A DNA stretch of 64,000 bases from CAG-791 sp963605745 (GCA_963605745.1 CAVCWT010000012.1:1-64000); one strand, 5' to 3'. Positions 1 to 9,508 are shown, counted from the first letter of the stretch. Notes: a model not told the origin generated them from the sequence alone. A program made the numbers and translations.

Positions 1-2
1 TA

Positions 3-986
3 CTAGATTCCGCACCGGCTCTGGCGCCGGTACTCCAGCGGGGTTTCCCCCAGAAAGCTTTTAAATGCTGCAGAGAATTTGCTGGCGTTTTCATATCCTA
101 CTGCCGCTGCAATTTCTGCAACAGACTGATTGGTCCCTCGCAATGCAGCTGACGCAGCCGCCATTCGTTCCTCTCGCAGCCACGTTGATATATTCTTCCC
201 ATATACGCCCTGAAAATAGTTCTTCAGCGACGAGGGACTGATCCCAAACGGAGCAGCCAGGCTTTCAATGGAATAATGACGGCCAAGGTCCTCACCGATC
301 GTCTCCATAACCTGTTTGGCAATCTGCACCTGCCCCATCGTCATAAACGATCTTTCGTCGCTTTGTTCCGGCATCTGGGCTCTGCATAACAGGAGCAATA
401 ACTCCGCCGCCTTCATCTGCAGATAGGGAATCCGGCACTCGTCCGGTGCATTTTCCATCTCTTCGAACACCTTCCGAATCCGTTCCTCTGCCTGAATCAC
501 ATAGCTTTGTGTATCCCGGCAGAACCGTTCCTGCACCTGGCTCCCACTGATTCCAAGGATATTCCACAGCTCCGGCGCATCACTCCCCATGAAAGAGTCG
601 TGCAGCACCAGCTCCACGCCGCAGTACCTGCTGCAAGGGAACTGAAAGCTGTCCTGGGCTTTGCGCAGATCAATGCTCAGATTCCCCGGCTCCATAAACA
701 AAAACCGATTGTCCGACATCCGCACTTCCATGCGGCCCTCACTGCAGTAATTGATCTTCAGACTGTTGCCGACCTCCTTACTCTCCGACAGATGAAAGGA
801 TTGGCAGGAAAAGTTATGGAACTGCAGAACAACACCCGGGAACAGAGTGATAACTTCGACCGTTCCGGTGCCGTCTACGCCGTCAATCTGATAGACAATG
901 CATTTCTCACTATGCGAAAGCACCTGGATATTTCCCTGTGTTTTCAGTTCGTCCATATAGACAGGGAGAATTGCTGCAGGCTTCAC
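3..986 (-). CDS. AraC family transcriptional regulator
   Basis: A 327-residue protein. The C-terminal third holds the two helix-turn-helix units of the AraC/XylS family: the first around residues 239-259 (YSIESLAAPFGISPSSLKNY), the second near the C-terminus with the family signature around VAEIAAAVGYENASKFSAAF followed by G-x-T-P-x-E-Y-R. The N-terminal 200 residues are a less conserved sensing domain I cannot assign. The start is a GTG preceded by a very strong ribosome binding site, AAGGAGGTGA. The gene lies about 160 bp downstream of two ABC transporter genes on the same strand. AraC regulator plus two half-ABC exporter-fold proteins is the layout of YbtA/YbtP/YbtQ-like siderophore systems, so regulation of those transporters is a reasonable inference, but the ligand is unknown. 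Confidence 0.9.
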   Translation of the reverse strand: MKPAAILPVYMDELKTQGNIQVLSHSEKCIVYQIDGVDGTGTVEVITLFPGVVLQFHNFSCQSFHLSESKEVGNSLKINYCSEGRMEVRMSDNRFLFMEPGNLSIDLRKAQDSFQFPCSRYCGVELVLHDSFMGSDAPELWNILGISGSQVQERFCRDTQSYVIQAEERIRKVFEEMENAPDECRIPYLQMKAAELLLLLCRAQMPEQSDERSFMTMGQVQIAKQVMETIGEDLGRHYSIESLAAPFGISPSSLKNYFQGVYGKNISTWLREERMAAASAALRGTNQSVAEIAAAVGYENASKFSAAFKSFLGETPLEYRRQSRCGI

Positions 987-1147
987 AAAATCACCTCCTT
1001 ATCGTTACCATGTGTCCGTCAGGGCAAGTGAAAGACAATTGACTCCACTCTGCCGATCACGCGGCACAACGGTTTTATATTCCCGGCCGTATTAATCTGC
1101 CCAATTTCCGGATCGCATATGTTAAACATTTTCCGCGCAGATGGTCT

Positions 1148-2884
1148 TCATACCGCCCACTTCCTGCTCTTCTCCTGAATCTGATAGAGTCTTTGATACA
1201 GACCTTCTCTGGCCATCAGCTCCTCATGGGTTCCGGACTCTTCAATGGAGCCGCAATTTAACACGAGGATCTTGTCGGCGCCTGCAATCGTGCGAAGCCT
1301 GTGTGCAATAACCAGCACGGTCTTCCCTTTGATCAGCCGGGAGAGTGCATTCTGGATCAGCACTTCATTTTCCGGATCAAGGGACGCCGTCGCCTCATCC
1401 AGCAGAATGATCGGGGCATCCTTCAGAATCGCCCTTGCAATGGAAATCCGCTGCCGCTCTCCGCCGGAAAGCGTAGAGCCGTTCTCCCCAAGAAGCGTGT
1501 TGTATCCATCCGGGAGTCTCTTCACGAATTCATCGCAGCAGGCCGCCTTGGCTGCAGCCATCACCTGTTCATCCGTTGCCGACAGGTTCCCGATCCGGAT
1601 GTTATTCAGGATCGTATCATTAAACAGCGTGACCTCCTGGAAGACAAAGGACATCTGTTCCATGAGATATTCCGGATCCAGTGTCTTCACATCTATGCCT
1701 CCGACGGAAACGATGCCCTCATCTGCATCCCAGAAGCGGGCAATCAGCCGAGACACGGTACTCTTTCCGCTGCCGGAGGGGCCAACCAGTGCTGTAATCT
1801 TCCCTTCCGGAATGACGGCGCTGACATCCTTTAAGACCGGTTCTTTGTTATAGGCAAAGCTGACATGGTCCAGTGCAATCGTATGGTTTGTAATCGGAAT
1901 GTCTGTACGTCCTTCCATAATAGGAATCCCGGCCAGCTCCCGCATTCTTTTGGTCGACACCAGTGTGTGGAACAGCATTGGAAGGAGTGTCAGGATCGTC
2001 AGAATCGGTCCATACAGCCGGCACACGATGACCAGTGACAAGAGAAGCGGCAGAATCGTAATTTGGCCTGCCGTTAACAGATGAACCCCCACGAAAACCG
2101 TAATTCCGATCCCCGCCTGCAGAACGAACTGGGCAATCGAGATGAATACACTGGTCCCGAGCTCCATATGGATGGACTGCTCCTTCAGATCCTTCAGGAC
2201 ATCATTTAGCTCGGTGAATTTCTCGCCGCCCAGATGGCAGGATTTGATCACCCGGATCCCCTCCAGATACTCCTGCTCTGCTTCCGAAGCTTTGCGCTTT
2301 GCTGCTACCTGTTTTGCACTGCCCTTCTCCTGGAGCTTCCGGCTCCCGAAGATGATCAGAAACGACAACGGCAGCGTGCAGAAAATCGACAGCCCCATAC
2401 GCCAATCAAAGAGCATGACGCAGATGCAGATCAGAGTGCAGGAAATGGCATTTGCCAGAAGCGGCGGCACAATATGACTCAGGGAATGCTCAATGCTGGC
2501 ACAGTCGTCCATCATGTTGCCCGTCAGCTCTGTCAGATCCTTATCGTTGAACACGCTCATCGGAAACCTGCGGACCAGTTCTGCAATGCGAATCCGCGAA
2601 TCCTCCGCAGCCGTATAGCAGGACACATAGGTCTTTCGATAGTCATTCTTGCAGCAAAGGAAATGGATGAGGACGGCCAGAACGCCGGCTCCAAAGAGGA
2701 TCCACATTTTGTTCCATGAGACCTCATCTCCCGTCAAAGGCTTTAAGACTTCCAGAAAAATCTGAACCGTCACGGCCACAGAGAGCATCACAGAAAGGTT
2801 CGTGAGAGTGCAGGCGAAAACGCCCTTTTTCAGATCCTCAGCTCCCCGATCGGAGAGCTGAAACATTTCTTTCCAATTCAGCAT
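1148..2884 (-). CDS. ABC transporter, fused permease and ATPase (second of a pair)
   Basis: A 578-residue exporter-fold half-transporter: an N-terminal six-helix membrane domain, then a nucleotide-binding domain with Walker A GPSGSGKST (about residue 365), signature LSGGERQRISIARA, Walker B IILLDEATASLD and an H-loop AHRLRT. All ATPase motifs are intact. I chose the ATG at 2884 because GGGAGGTG lies just upstream; a longer frame would need a TTG at 2911. The stop of the upstream partner ends 4 bp before this ATG, so the two are co-translated and probably form a heterodimer. Substrate is not readable from sequence. Many such pairs export drugs or peptides. The AraC gene downstream also allows an IrtAB/YbtPQ-like import role. 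Confidence 0.9.
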   Translation of the reverse strand: MLNWKEMFQLSDRGAEDLKKGVFACTLTNLSVMLSVAVTVQIFLEVLKPLTGDEVSWNKMWILFGAGVLAVLIHFLCCKNDYRKTYVSCYTAAEDSRIRIAELVRRFPMSVFNDKDLTELTGNMMDDCASIEHSLSHIVPPLLANAISCTLICICVMLFDWRMGLSIFCTLPLSFLIIFGSRKLQEKGSAKQVAAKRKASEAEQEYLEGIRVIKSCHLGGEKFTELNDVLKDLKEQSIHMELGTSVFISIAQFVLQAGIGITVFVGVHLLTAGQITILPLLLSLVIVCRLYGPILTILTLLPMLFHTLVSTKRMRELAGIPIMEGRTDIPITNHTIALDHVSFAYNKEPVLKDVSAVIPEGKITALVGPSGSGKSTVSRLIARFWDADEGIVSVGGIDVKTLDPEYLMEQMSFVFQEVTLFNDTILNNIRIGNLSATDEQVMAAAKAACCDEFVKRLPDGYNTLLGENGSTLSGGERQRISIARAILKDAPIILLDEATASLDPENEVLIQNALSRLIKGKTVLVIAHRLRTIAGADKILVLNCGSIEESGTHEELMAREGLYQRLYQIQEKSRKWAV

Positions 2885-2888
2885 GGCT

Positions 2889-4757
2889 TCACACCTCCCT
2901 TCCTGTGTCAAATGTCCACGTCAGTGCCTTCGTGTAATTGTTCCACAATTCCTGATAGCGGCCGGCTTGTGCCATCAGTTCTTCATGTGTACCGGATTGA
3001 ACGAGCTGTCCTTGATCGATCACAAGAATCTGATCAGCTCCCTGAATGGTCGAAAGGCGGTGCGCGATCATCAGGACCGTTTTGCCCTTCACCAGTTCCG
3101 AAAGCGCCTGCTGGATCAGGTGCTCATTTTCAGGATCGCTAAAGGACGTCGCTTCATCCAGAACCAGAATCGGCGCATTCTTTACAATGGCTCTTGCAAT
3201 TGCAATGCGCTGAATCTGTCCGCCGGAGAGCTTCACGCCGTCTCTTCCGAACACAGTCTGATATCCCTGCGGCAGCTCCATGATAAAGTCATGGCACCTT
3301 GCCGCCTTCGCAGCCGCAATAATCTCTTCTTCCAAGGCTCCGGGGCGTCCCATGCGGATATTATCGAGAATGCTCTGCTTGAACAGAAAGTTATCCTGGA
3401 ATACAAAGCTGACCGTATTCATCAGATCCGCGCTGCTCATCTCTCGGATGTCAATTCCCCCGATGCGGATTGCTCCCTGCTCCACATCATAAAAGCGCGG
3501 CAAAAGGCCCGCGATGGTACTCTTTCCTCCGCCGGATGGTCCGACAATTGCCGTAATCTTCCCCTGCGGTGCGGTAAAGGATACGGATTGCAGCGCCGCA
3601 TTGGTTTCGTCCTCCGTATAGGAGAAGGTCACCTTGTCATAAACAACGTCATACGAGGAAGGGTTCCTCGGATCTGTTGTTTCCGGGATTTCCGGTTCCG
3701 CCAGAATCTGATCCATGCGTTCTACGGCATTTCCCACCTGCATCGCATTCACCGAAGCATAGATCATCTTCATCAGAACCCCGGCGATGACCGGGACGAA
3801 AATCAGATAGAAAATAAAGGACGCGACAAAAGAAGGATAATCCTCTGCGGAGCTTCCGATAAAGATCGCAACCGGTATGAGGAACAGGTAAATCCCATGG
3901 AGCGCTGCTGTGAGTGCTGCTGTCATCAGCTCCTGACTTAGGGAATAAGGGATCACGGTTTTGGTATAATTCTTAATCGAATCGTACAGACGCTTAAAGG
4001 AAAACGCCGTCTGTCCAAAGGCCTTCACCACCGCGATTCCGCGAATGTACTCCACGGAGGCATTGCTCATATCCTCCAGAGATGTCTGATAGTCCTCCAT
4101 CAGCTGTTTCGTTTTGTCCCCGCCGGAAGTTGCGCCATACACCAGAAACGAAACAACGATTCCCGCAAAGGCAGCAAGGCCAAACCGCCAGTCCACCCCA
4201 AATACCAGGATCAACATCACCACCGGTGCCACGAACGCAGAGACCATGTTGGGAAGATCGTGGGCGATAAAGCCTTCCAGACTTTCGATGTTATCGTCCA
4301 TAATTTTTCGAAGCTTTCCGCTGCCCGTTTTCAGGTGATACCCCAAAGGAAGCCTTGTAATATGGGATACAAACGAAAGCTTGCACTGATACAGCGTGCC
4401 GTAGGCCGCAATGTGGGACAGTGCCACCGACGCTGTGTACAGTAGCACATTCAAAAAAACTCCTCCAAGAGCCATGCCGCCATATCCCAAAACCTTTTGG
4501 ACATCTAAACCGTCAAAATCCGGATAAGCTCCCACCACCTCCTGAATGATAAAATAAATCGCCAGATAGGGGACAAACGATGCCACCGTCGCCAATGCGG
4601 AAAGTATCATTCCTCCCGCCATCGGCGCCTTCTGCGTCATCGCCAGCTCCATGAGGCGGGGAAGTCCCTTTTTCGGACTTTCTTTTTGGCTTTCTTTTTT
4701 TGCCATGTAATTTTCCTCACTTTCTGATCTATGTTCCGCTTCCTCTGCATTCCACAT
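2889..4757 (-). CDS. ABC transporter, fused permease and ATPase (first of a pair)
   Basis: A 622-residue half-transporter with an exporter-fold membrane domain (hydrophobic segments between about residues 40 and 330) and an ATPase domain: Walker A GPSGGGKST, signature LSGGQIQRIAIARA, Walker B ILVLDEATS. The D-loop reads SFSD instead of the usual SALD, a mild departure. Start choice: ATG at 4757 has AAGGAG seven bases upstream. Another possible start is the ATG at 4706 (MAKKES..., behind GTGAGGAAA). A more upstream ATG at 4784 has no ribosome binding site. The gene is first in its operon and lies behind a palindromic site described separately. It is expected to pair with the downstream ABC protein. 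Confidence 0.88.
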   Translation of the reverse strand: MWNAEEAEHRSESEENYMAKKESQKESPKKGLPRLMELAMTQKAPMAGGMILSALATVASFVPYLAIYFIIQEVVGAYPDFDGLDVQKVLGYGGMALGGVFLNVLLYTASVALSHIAAYGTLYQCKLSFVSHITRLPLGYHLKTGSGKLRKIMDDNIESLEGFIAHDLPNMVSAFVAPVVMLILVFGVDWRFGLAAFAGIVVSFLVYGATSGGDKTKQLMEDYQTSLEDMSNASVEYIRGIAVVKAFGQTAFSFKRLYDSIKNYTKTVIPYSLSQELMTAALTAALHGIYLFLIPVAIFIGSSAEDYPSFVASFIFYLIFVPVIAGVLMKMIYASVNAMQVGNAVERMDQILAEPEIPETTDPRNPSSYDVVYDKVTFSYTEDETNAALQSVSFTAPQGKITAIVGPSGGGKSTIAGLLPRFYDVEQGAIRIGGIDIREMSSADLMNTVSFVFQDNFLFKQSILDNIRMGRPGALEEEIIAAAKAARCHDFIMELPQGYQTVFGRDGVKLSGGQIQRIAIARAIVKNAPILVLDEATSFSDPENEHLIQQALSELVKGKTVLMIAHRLSTIQGADQILVIDQGQLVQSGTHEELMAQAGRYQELWNNYTKALTWTFDTGREV

Positions 4758-4843
4758 AGATTGGCTCCTTACAGACCAATTCATGATTCACAGCAGATCG
4801 TGCGAAACAGATACATCTTCGGATCCATCGATGCATCTGTTTA

Positions 4844-4859
4844 GTTAGTTTTTACTAAC
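4844..4859. promoter_or_regulatory. TetR-type palindromic operator candidate
   Basis: The perfect inverted repeat GTTAGT-TTTT-ACTAAC lies between the ABC pair and its likely promoter, within a TTAGTTAG/ACTAACC context typical of TetR-family operators. No TetR gene is visible in the window, so the cognate repressor would be encoded elsewhere. Confidence 0.5.
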
Positions 4860-4865
4860 CAACGT

Positions 4866-4894
4866 ATTATTCTATACTTCGTCGCTTTTTCCAA
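4866..4894 (-). promoter_or_regulatory. Possible sigma-A promoter of the ABC pair
   Basis: On the minus strand TTGGAA and AATAAT are separated by 17 bp, just upstream of the GTTAGT palindrome. Neither box is ideal, so this is a tentative call. Repressor binding to the palindrome would sit at the transcription start. Confidence 0.35.
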
Positions 4895-4951
4895 CTCCCA
4901 AAAGCAAAAAATGCTCCATCTGACAATGAAATGTACTAAACATACGCCAAA

Positions 4952-4993
4952 GGAGACGCCCTTCTTAAAATCTCTTTTAAGAAGGGCGTCTCC
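4952..4993 (-). terminator. Strong hairpin terminator after clpB
   Basis: A perfect 19-bp stem (GGAGACGCCCTTCTTAAAA and its complement) around a four-base loop lies 22 bp beyond the clpB stop. A T-run follows on the plus strand and a short CCTTT on the minus strand, so it may work in both directions. Confidence 0.75.
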
Positions 4994-5015
4994 TTTTTTC
5001 AAGGTGCGCTGGAGC

Positions 5016-7655
5016 CTATATTTTTAGTATCTGTTTAACATCCGCATCCAGCTCGCCGCCTCGCACCACAATCTGAATGGTACTGCCTTCCCGGACCTTG
5101 TCCTCCAGGATGAGGCGCGCTGCCATGGTCTCCACGTTCTTCTGAATATATCTCTTCAAAGGACGTGCGCCGTAGCTGGGATCATAGGCTGCATCCACCA
5201 CATAGTCCTTGGCCTCGTCTGTCATGTCGACCGTAATTTCGCGGTCTGCAAGGCGCTTGTTCAGATCCTGCAGAATCAGATCGATGATGCCGCCAATGTT
5301 ATCTTTTGTGAGCGGACGGAACATGATGATCTCATCCAGGCGGTTTAGGAACTCCGGCCGGAAACTCTGCCGCAGAATCGCTTCCACCGCATTCTGGCAC
5401 GTCTCGGAAATCTCCGGCGCCGCATCCGCTTTGTCGTTCTCCTGCTGCTCAATGTCCGCCAGAATCTGCTGTGCGCCAAGGTTGGAGGTCAGGATGATGA
5501 TGGTGTTCTTAAAGTCCACGGTGCGTCCCTGAGAATCTGTGATCCGGCCGTCATCGAGCACCTGCAAAAGTACATTGAACACATCCGGATGTGCCTTCTC
5601 CACTTCATCGAACAAAACCACCGAATACGGGTGTCTGCGAACCGCTTCTGTCAGCTGGCCGCCTTCCTCATATCCCACATATCCGGGTGCTGCACCGATA
5701 AGACGCGACACGCTGTATTTTTCCATGTATTCTGACATGTCGATACGGACCATGTTCTTTTCATCGTCGAACAGTGCTCTTGCCAGAGCCTTGGCGAGCT
5801 CTGTTTTGCCAACGCCGGTAGGTCCGAGGAACAGAAAGGAACCAATCGGCTTGGTCGGGTCCTTGATACCTGCCTTGGAGCGCATGATCGCCTCCGCCAC
5901 CTTGGTCACGGCCTCATCCTGCCCCACAACGCTCTTATGCAGCTCCTTTGGAAGGTGCAGGGTCTTGCTGCGTTCCGATTCCGTCAGCTTTGCCACAGGA
6001 ATCCCCGTCCATTTCGAAACAATACGACCGATCTCTTCCTCTGTGACCTTCTCGTGAACCAGACTCTCGCCCTTGTTCTCTTCTGCTGCAGCAGCCGCTT
6101 CTTCGCCGGCCTTGATCTGGGCTTCGATCTCGGGGAGCCTTCCGTACTGCAGCTCACTGACCCTTCCATAGTCGCCGTTTCGCATGGCCAGTTCGATCTC
6201 CGATTGAATACTGCTGCGCTCCTCTCGTAATTTAGCCAGGGAATCGGCCTTATCCTTCTCATTCTGCCATCTGGCCGTTTCTGCCGTATAGCGGTCATTC
6301 AGCTCTGCCATCTCCTTCTGCAACGTTTCGAGGCGCTCCTTCGAGAGGTTGTCGTCCTCCTTTTGCAGCTGGATCTCCTCGATCTTCATCTGCTCCAGGC
6401 GATGCTTCATCTCATCGAGCTTGGTCGGCATGGAATTCTGCTCGGTTTTGATCAGTGCGCAGGCTTCGTCCATCAGGTCGATGGCCTTATCCGGCAGGAA
6501 CCGATCGCTGATGTAACGGTCGGACAGAACAGCCGCAGAAACCAGGGCATTGTCCTCGATCTTGACGCTGTGGTATACCTCGTAGCGCTCCTTCAGACCG
6601 CGCAGGATCGAGATCGTATCCTCCACTGTCGGCTCATTTGCCATGACCGGCTGGAAACGTCTTTCCAATGCCGCATCCTTTTCAATGTATTCGCGGTATT
6701 CGTTCAGGGTCGTTGCGCCAATGCAGTGGAGCTCACCTCTTGCCAGCATGGGCTTTAACATATTGCCAGCATCCATAGAGCCTTCCGTCTTGCCGGCGCC
6801 AACGATAGTATGCAGCTCATCAATGAACAGAATGATCCTGCCCTCCGATGCCTTCACATCATCGAGCACTGCCTTTAACCGTTCCTCAAACTCGCCGCGA
6901 TATTTGGCACCTGCTACCAGAGAGCCCATGTTCAGTGAAAAAATTTTTTTGTCCTTTAAAGAGGTCGGAACATCTCCCTTTGCAATTCTCTGTGCCAGCC
7001 CCTCTACAATGGCGGTCTTGCCAACACCCGGCTCGCCAATGATGACAGGATTGTTCTTGGTTTTTCTCGAGAGGATCTGGATGACGCTCCGGATCTCTTC
7101 ATCACGGCCAATGACAGGATCCATTTTCTGCTGGGCTGCCTTGGAAACGAGCTCCTCGCCGTATTTTTCCAGCGTGTCATAGGTGCTCTCCGGATTGTCG
7201 GAGGTCACTCTCTGGTTGCCGCGCACGGTCTGCAGCGCCTGCAGAAAGCTCTCTCTTGAAATGCCAAAGTCCTTGTAGATCTGCCGTACTACATTGTTGG
7301 CATTACTGATCATAGCAAGGAACAGACACTCGATGGAGACATAGTCATCCCCTAACTTTTTCGCCTCATCCTCTGCACCGACGAGAACCTTGTTCAGGGA
7401 ACTGCTGACGTAATTCTGAACTCCGTCGCCGGAAACCTTCGGCAGACATTTCACGGCATTTAATACTCTTGCCGTAAAGGTGGCAGGATCAATGCCCATT
7501 TTCTCCACAAGGCTTGCGATCAGACTGTCATCGACGGTCAGCATGCAATAGAGCAGATGCTCCTGATCAATCTGCTGATTGCCGTACTCCACAGCCATGT
7601 TCTGTGCGTTCTGGATGGATTCCAGAGATTTTTGTGTAAACTTTTGAATGTTCAT
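5016..7655 (-). CDS. clpB: ATP-dependent chaperone ClpB
   Basis: An 879-residue Hsp100 disaggregase, which solubilises aggregated proteins with DnaK. Seen in order: Clp N-domain repeats (residues about 1-145), first AAA+ module with Walker A GEPGVGKTA and Walker B ILFIDELHT, the ClpB-specific coiled-coil middle domain (about 400-530, rich in Glu/Lys/Leu), second AAA+ module with Walker A GPTGVGKTELAK, and the C-terminal small domain with GARPLKR. Length fits the family. AAGGAGG precedes the ATG. No CIRCE or clear CtsR box was seen upstream. The promoter found looks like ordinary sigma-A. The gene is monocistronic by context, with terminators on both sides. Confidence 0.98.
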   Translation of the reverse strand: MNIQKFTQKSLESIQNAQNMAVEYGNQQIDQEHLLYCMLTVDDSLIASLVEKMGIDPATFTARVLNAVKCLPKVSGDGVQNYVSSSLNKVLVGAEDEAKKLGDDYVSIECLFLAMISNANNVVRQIYKDFGISRESFLQALQTVRGNQRVTSDNPESTYDTLEKYGEELVSKAAQQKMDPVIGRDEEIRSVIQILSRKTKNNPVIIGEPGVGKTAIVEGLAQRIAKGDVPTSLKDKKIFSLNMGSLVAGAKYRGEFEERLKAVLDDVKASEGRIILFIDELHTIVGAGKTEGSMDAGNMLKPMLARGELHCIGATTLNEYREYIEKDAALERRFQPVMANEPTVEDTISILRGLKERYEVYHSVKIEDNALVSAAVLSDRYISDRFLPDKAIDLMDEACALIKTEQNSMPTKLDEMKHRLEQMKIEEIQLQKEDDNLSKERLETLQKEMAELNDRYTAETARWQNEKDKADSLAKLREERSSIQSEIELAMRNGDYGRVSELQYGRLPEIEAQIKAGEEAAAAAEENKGESLVHEKVTEEEIGRIVSKWTGIPVAKLTESERSKTLHLPKELHKSVVGQDEAVTKVAEAIMRSKAGIKDPTKPIGSFLFLGPTGVGKTELAKALARALFDDEKNMVRIDMSEYMEKYSVSRLIGAAPGYVGYEEGGQLTEAVRRHPYSVVLFDEVEKAHPDVFNVLLQVLDDGRITDSQGRTVDFKNTIIILTSNLGAQQILADIEQQENDKADAAPEISETCQNAVEAILRQSFRPEFLNRLDEIIMFRPLTKDNIGGIIDLILQDLNKRLADREITVDMTDEAKDYVVDAAYDPSYGARPLKRYIQKNVETMAARLILEDKVREGSTIQIVVRGGELDADVKQILKI

Positions 7656-7747
7656 ATTATTTACCTCCTTTGAATTGGAAGCTGATTGCGAAACGCTTTT
7701 GGTATTGGTTGCCCATCTGTTTTGCTTGTCGCATTTGTTCTATATGT

Positions 7748-7775
7748 ACTATAACATTAAAAAGAACCCCGTCAA
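7748..7775 (-). promoter_or_regulatory. Sigma-A promoter candidate for clpB, overlapping a terminator
   Basis: Minus-strand boxes TTGACG (7770-7775) and TATAGT (7748-7753) are 16 bp apart. The -35 box lies inside the terminator hairpin of the preceding gene, so the two signals share DNA. The start site would be near 7741, about 85 bp before the clpB ATG. Confidence 0.5.
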
Positions 7776-7795
7776 TAAAGACAGGGTTCCTTTTT
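7762..7795 (-). terminator. Rho-independent terminator after the DUF308 gene
   Basis: A stem of GAACCCTGTC with GACGGGGTTC (one G-T pair), followed by TTTTT on the minus strand and flanked by T-runs on both sides, about 125 bp beyond the stop of the DUF308 gene. It separates that gene from clpB. Confidence 0.75.
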
Positions 7796-7919
7796 GATTA
7801 AGAAAAAATAAACAGTTACTAAACTGTTTGCGTTTGCACGTCGGCGTTTTGAAAGTCAGCCGGCATTATTTGACGAGCTATTTTGCAGACGCTGTATCCA
7901 CATGGAAGAATATCATTCC

Positions 7920-8864
7920 TTACTGCTCTTTGTTGGCACCGACACCGGCATCTGCTGCATCCTGCGCGATTCCGTTCAGATTGTTCTCTGCACCGGTAGC
8001 CGCATTCCCCGGCATCTCCTGCGTTGGCGTATTCCCTGCAGCGGTGGCCTGCTGATCTGCATCCTTTCCGGCTCTTGGAATGGTCGTGTAGACGGCTTCC
8101 GGATCCTGCGCTGCACTCTCCTGCCCTTTCTTTGCAGAATGAGAATGAAACAGGCCTCGATGCTCCTTTTCCTCCTTCGGGCGATTCTCTGTAGTGTGCG
8201 GCGGCTCTTCCTGTCTGCCGCCCTGTCCTTCCGGATTCAACGGTCTCACATCAGCATCCACGACTCTGCCGGCTGCCACGTCAGCCATCGCCTCCAGGGG
8301 CTCTGCTGCCGCTCCGATCTGCGTCATCACCCAGATGTCCGAAATACCGTCCAGAATCAGGATCACTGCCATGAATTTCATGATGAAATTCTCAATGAAT
8401 TCCGGATGAATCACAAAAAGAACACCGGCAATGATCTCCAATGCCGCAATGACAACAGCAGCCGTTGCACTCCTCGGCCGTCCGTGTGCCATATGGATGG
8501 CCTCCGACAAATCTACCAGTCCCGTCAGCAGAATAATGAGACCGATGATGGTCGGAATCAATGCCGCCAGCAGCTCCGGTGTAAAGAACAGATACATTCC
8601 CATGACCAGCAGCACCACGCCGCCGAATAATCCGACACTGGTGCCATAAAAATTCCTTCGCTCAAAAAAGAGCGCAATCACAATCACCAAACCGATGATC
8701 GCAATCACTGCCGAAATGGTCTTGCACATCACCTCGATTGCCGTTCCGGACCAGATGAACAACACAACCCCCAATGCCAACAGACACGCCGCCTCGATCA
8801 GCTTGTTCGTTCTGGCGACACGAATCATACTGCGAATTCTCTGCTCTTCCCAATTCCTAACCAT
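7920..8864 (-). CDS. DUF308/HdeD-like membrane protein with long polar tail
   Basis: A 314-residue protein. The first 185 or so residues hold about six short hydrophobic helices arranged as repeated pairs, the pattern of the DUF308 (HdeD-like) family. The remaining 125 residues are polar and low in complexity (rich in Glu, Gln, Ala, with HHT, KKGQE and GNTPTQEMPGN stretches) and look disordered. HdeD in enterobacteria is linked to acid resistance, but no function should be transferred here. The start was set at the ATG at 8864 because AGGAGG lies seven bases upstream; the repeat that ends engB lies just before it. Own terminator downstream. Confidence 0.78.
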   Translation of the reverse strand: MVRNWEEQRIRSMIRVARTNKLIEAACLLALGVVLFIWSGTAIEVMCKTISAVIAIIGLVIVIALFFERRNFYGTSVGLFGGVVLLVMGMYLFFTPELLAALIPTIIGLIILLTGLVDLSEAIHMAHGRPRSATAAVVIAALEIIAGVLFVIHPEFIENFIMKFMAVILILDGISDIWVMTQIGAAAEPLEAMADVAAGRVVDADVRPLNPEGQGGRQEEPPHTTENRPKEEKEHRGLFHSHSAKKGQESAAQDPEAVYTTIPRAGKDADQQATAAGNTPTQEMPGNAATGAENNLNGIAQDAADAGVGANKEQ

Positions 8865-8877
8865 TCTTATGCCTCCT

Positions 8878-8912
8878 GTACTGATACAGCGATTTTGCAA
8901 ATGCGGTACTAA
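8878..8912. repeat. Family 2 palindromic repeat at the engB 3' end
   Basis: ATACAGCG-attttgcaaat-GCGGTAC, an imperfect copy of the short repeat also found near 11.1, 49.6 and 62.9 kb. The TAG stop codon of engB (8909-8911) lies inside it, and the ribosome binding site of the next gene follows directly. Confidence 0.6.
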
Positions 8913-9508
8913 CACATACGATCAATGCGATCCAGAATTTCATCGCGTCCCTGTTTAGACAGTCCGGAAAACGGAATCACTTCCAGTGTAATCTCCTGGC
9001 CTACGGCACTCTTTTCACGCAGAACCTGTTTGATATTGGCGAGCGCCTTCGGGATCTGACTGCGCTTGAGTTTATCAGCCTTTGTAGCCACGATGATCGG
9101 AATAAAGCCATTGTGAATCACCCAGTCGAACATCAGGGCATCGTCATCCGATGGATCGTGCCGAATATCCACCAAAAGGAACACAGCCTTCAGCGTATCG
9201 CTGGTATGCAGATAGTTCTCGATCATGGTGCCCCACTGTGCTTTTACCTCAACTCCCGGCGTTGCATAGCCGTACCCCGGCAAATCCACCAGATACAGCG
9301 CATCATTGATGTTGTAGTAGTTGATTGTCTGTGTCTTTCCCGGCTTGCCGCTCGTTCTGGCATAACTTTTGCGATTCATCAGAGCGTTGATCAGTGTCGA
9401 TTTTCCCACATTGCTCTTTCCTGCAAAAGCAAACTCCGGCCAGGTATGATACGGCAGCTTACTGGTAATTCCGCAGACCGTCTCCAGATTTACATTTTTA
9501 ATGACCAT
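8909..9508 (-). CDS. engB: Ribosome biogenesis GTP-binding protein EngB/YsxC
   Basis: A 199-residue TrmE-Era-EngA-like GTPase needed for assembly of the large ribosomal subunit. G1 GKSNVGKST (about residue 30), G2 Thr within KTQT, G3 DLPGYG, and G4 TKADK are all present. The ATG at 9508 (MVIKNVNLE) gives the usual family length; the longer ATG at 9550 lacks a ribosome binding site. It follows clpX by 190 bp in the common Firmicutes order tig-clpP-clpX-(lon)-engB, here without lon. The stop codon is contributed by a family 2 repeat. Confidence 0.95.
   Translation of the reverse strand: MVIKNVNLETVCGITSKLPYHTWPEFAFAGKSNVGKSTLINALMNRKSYARTSGKPGKTQTINYYNINDALYLVDLPGYGYATPGVEVKAQWGTMIENYLHTSDTLKAVFLLVDIRHDPSDDDALMFDWVIHNGFIPIIVATKADKLKRSQIPKALANIKQVLREKSAVGQEITLEVIPFSGLSKQGRDEILDRIDRMC

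Noticed and set aside
5026..5042. GTATCTGTTTAACATCC near the clpB 3' end, resembling the family 1 end
   Set aside because: The match would point into the clpB coding region, with no other element features; taken as chance or a relic.
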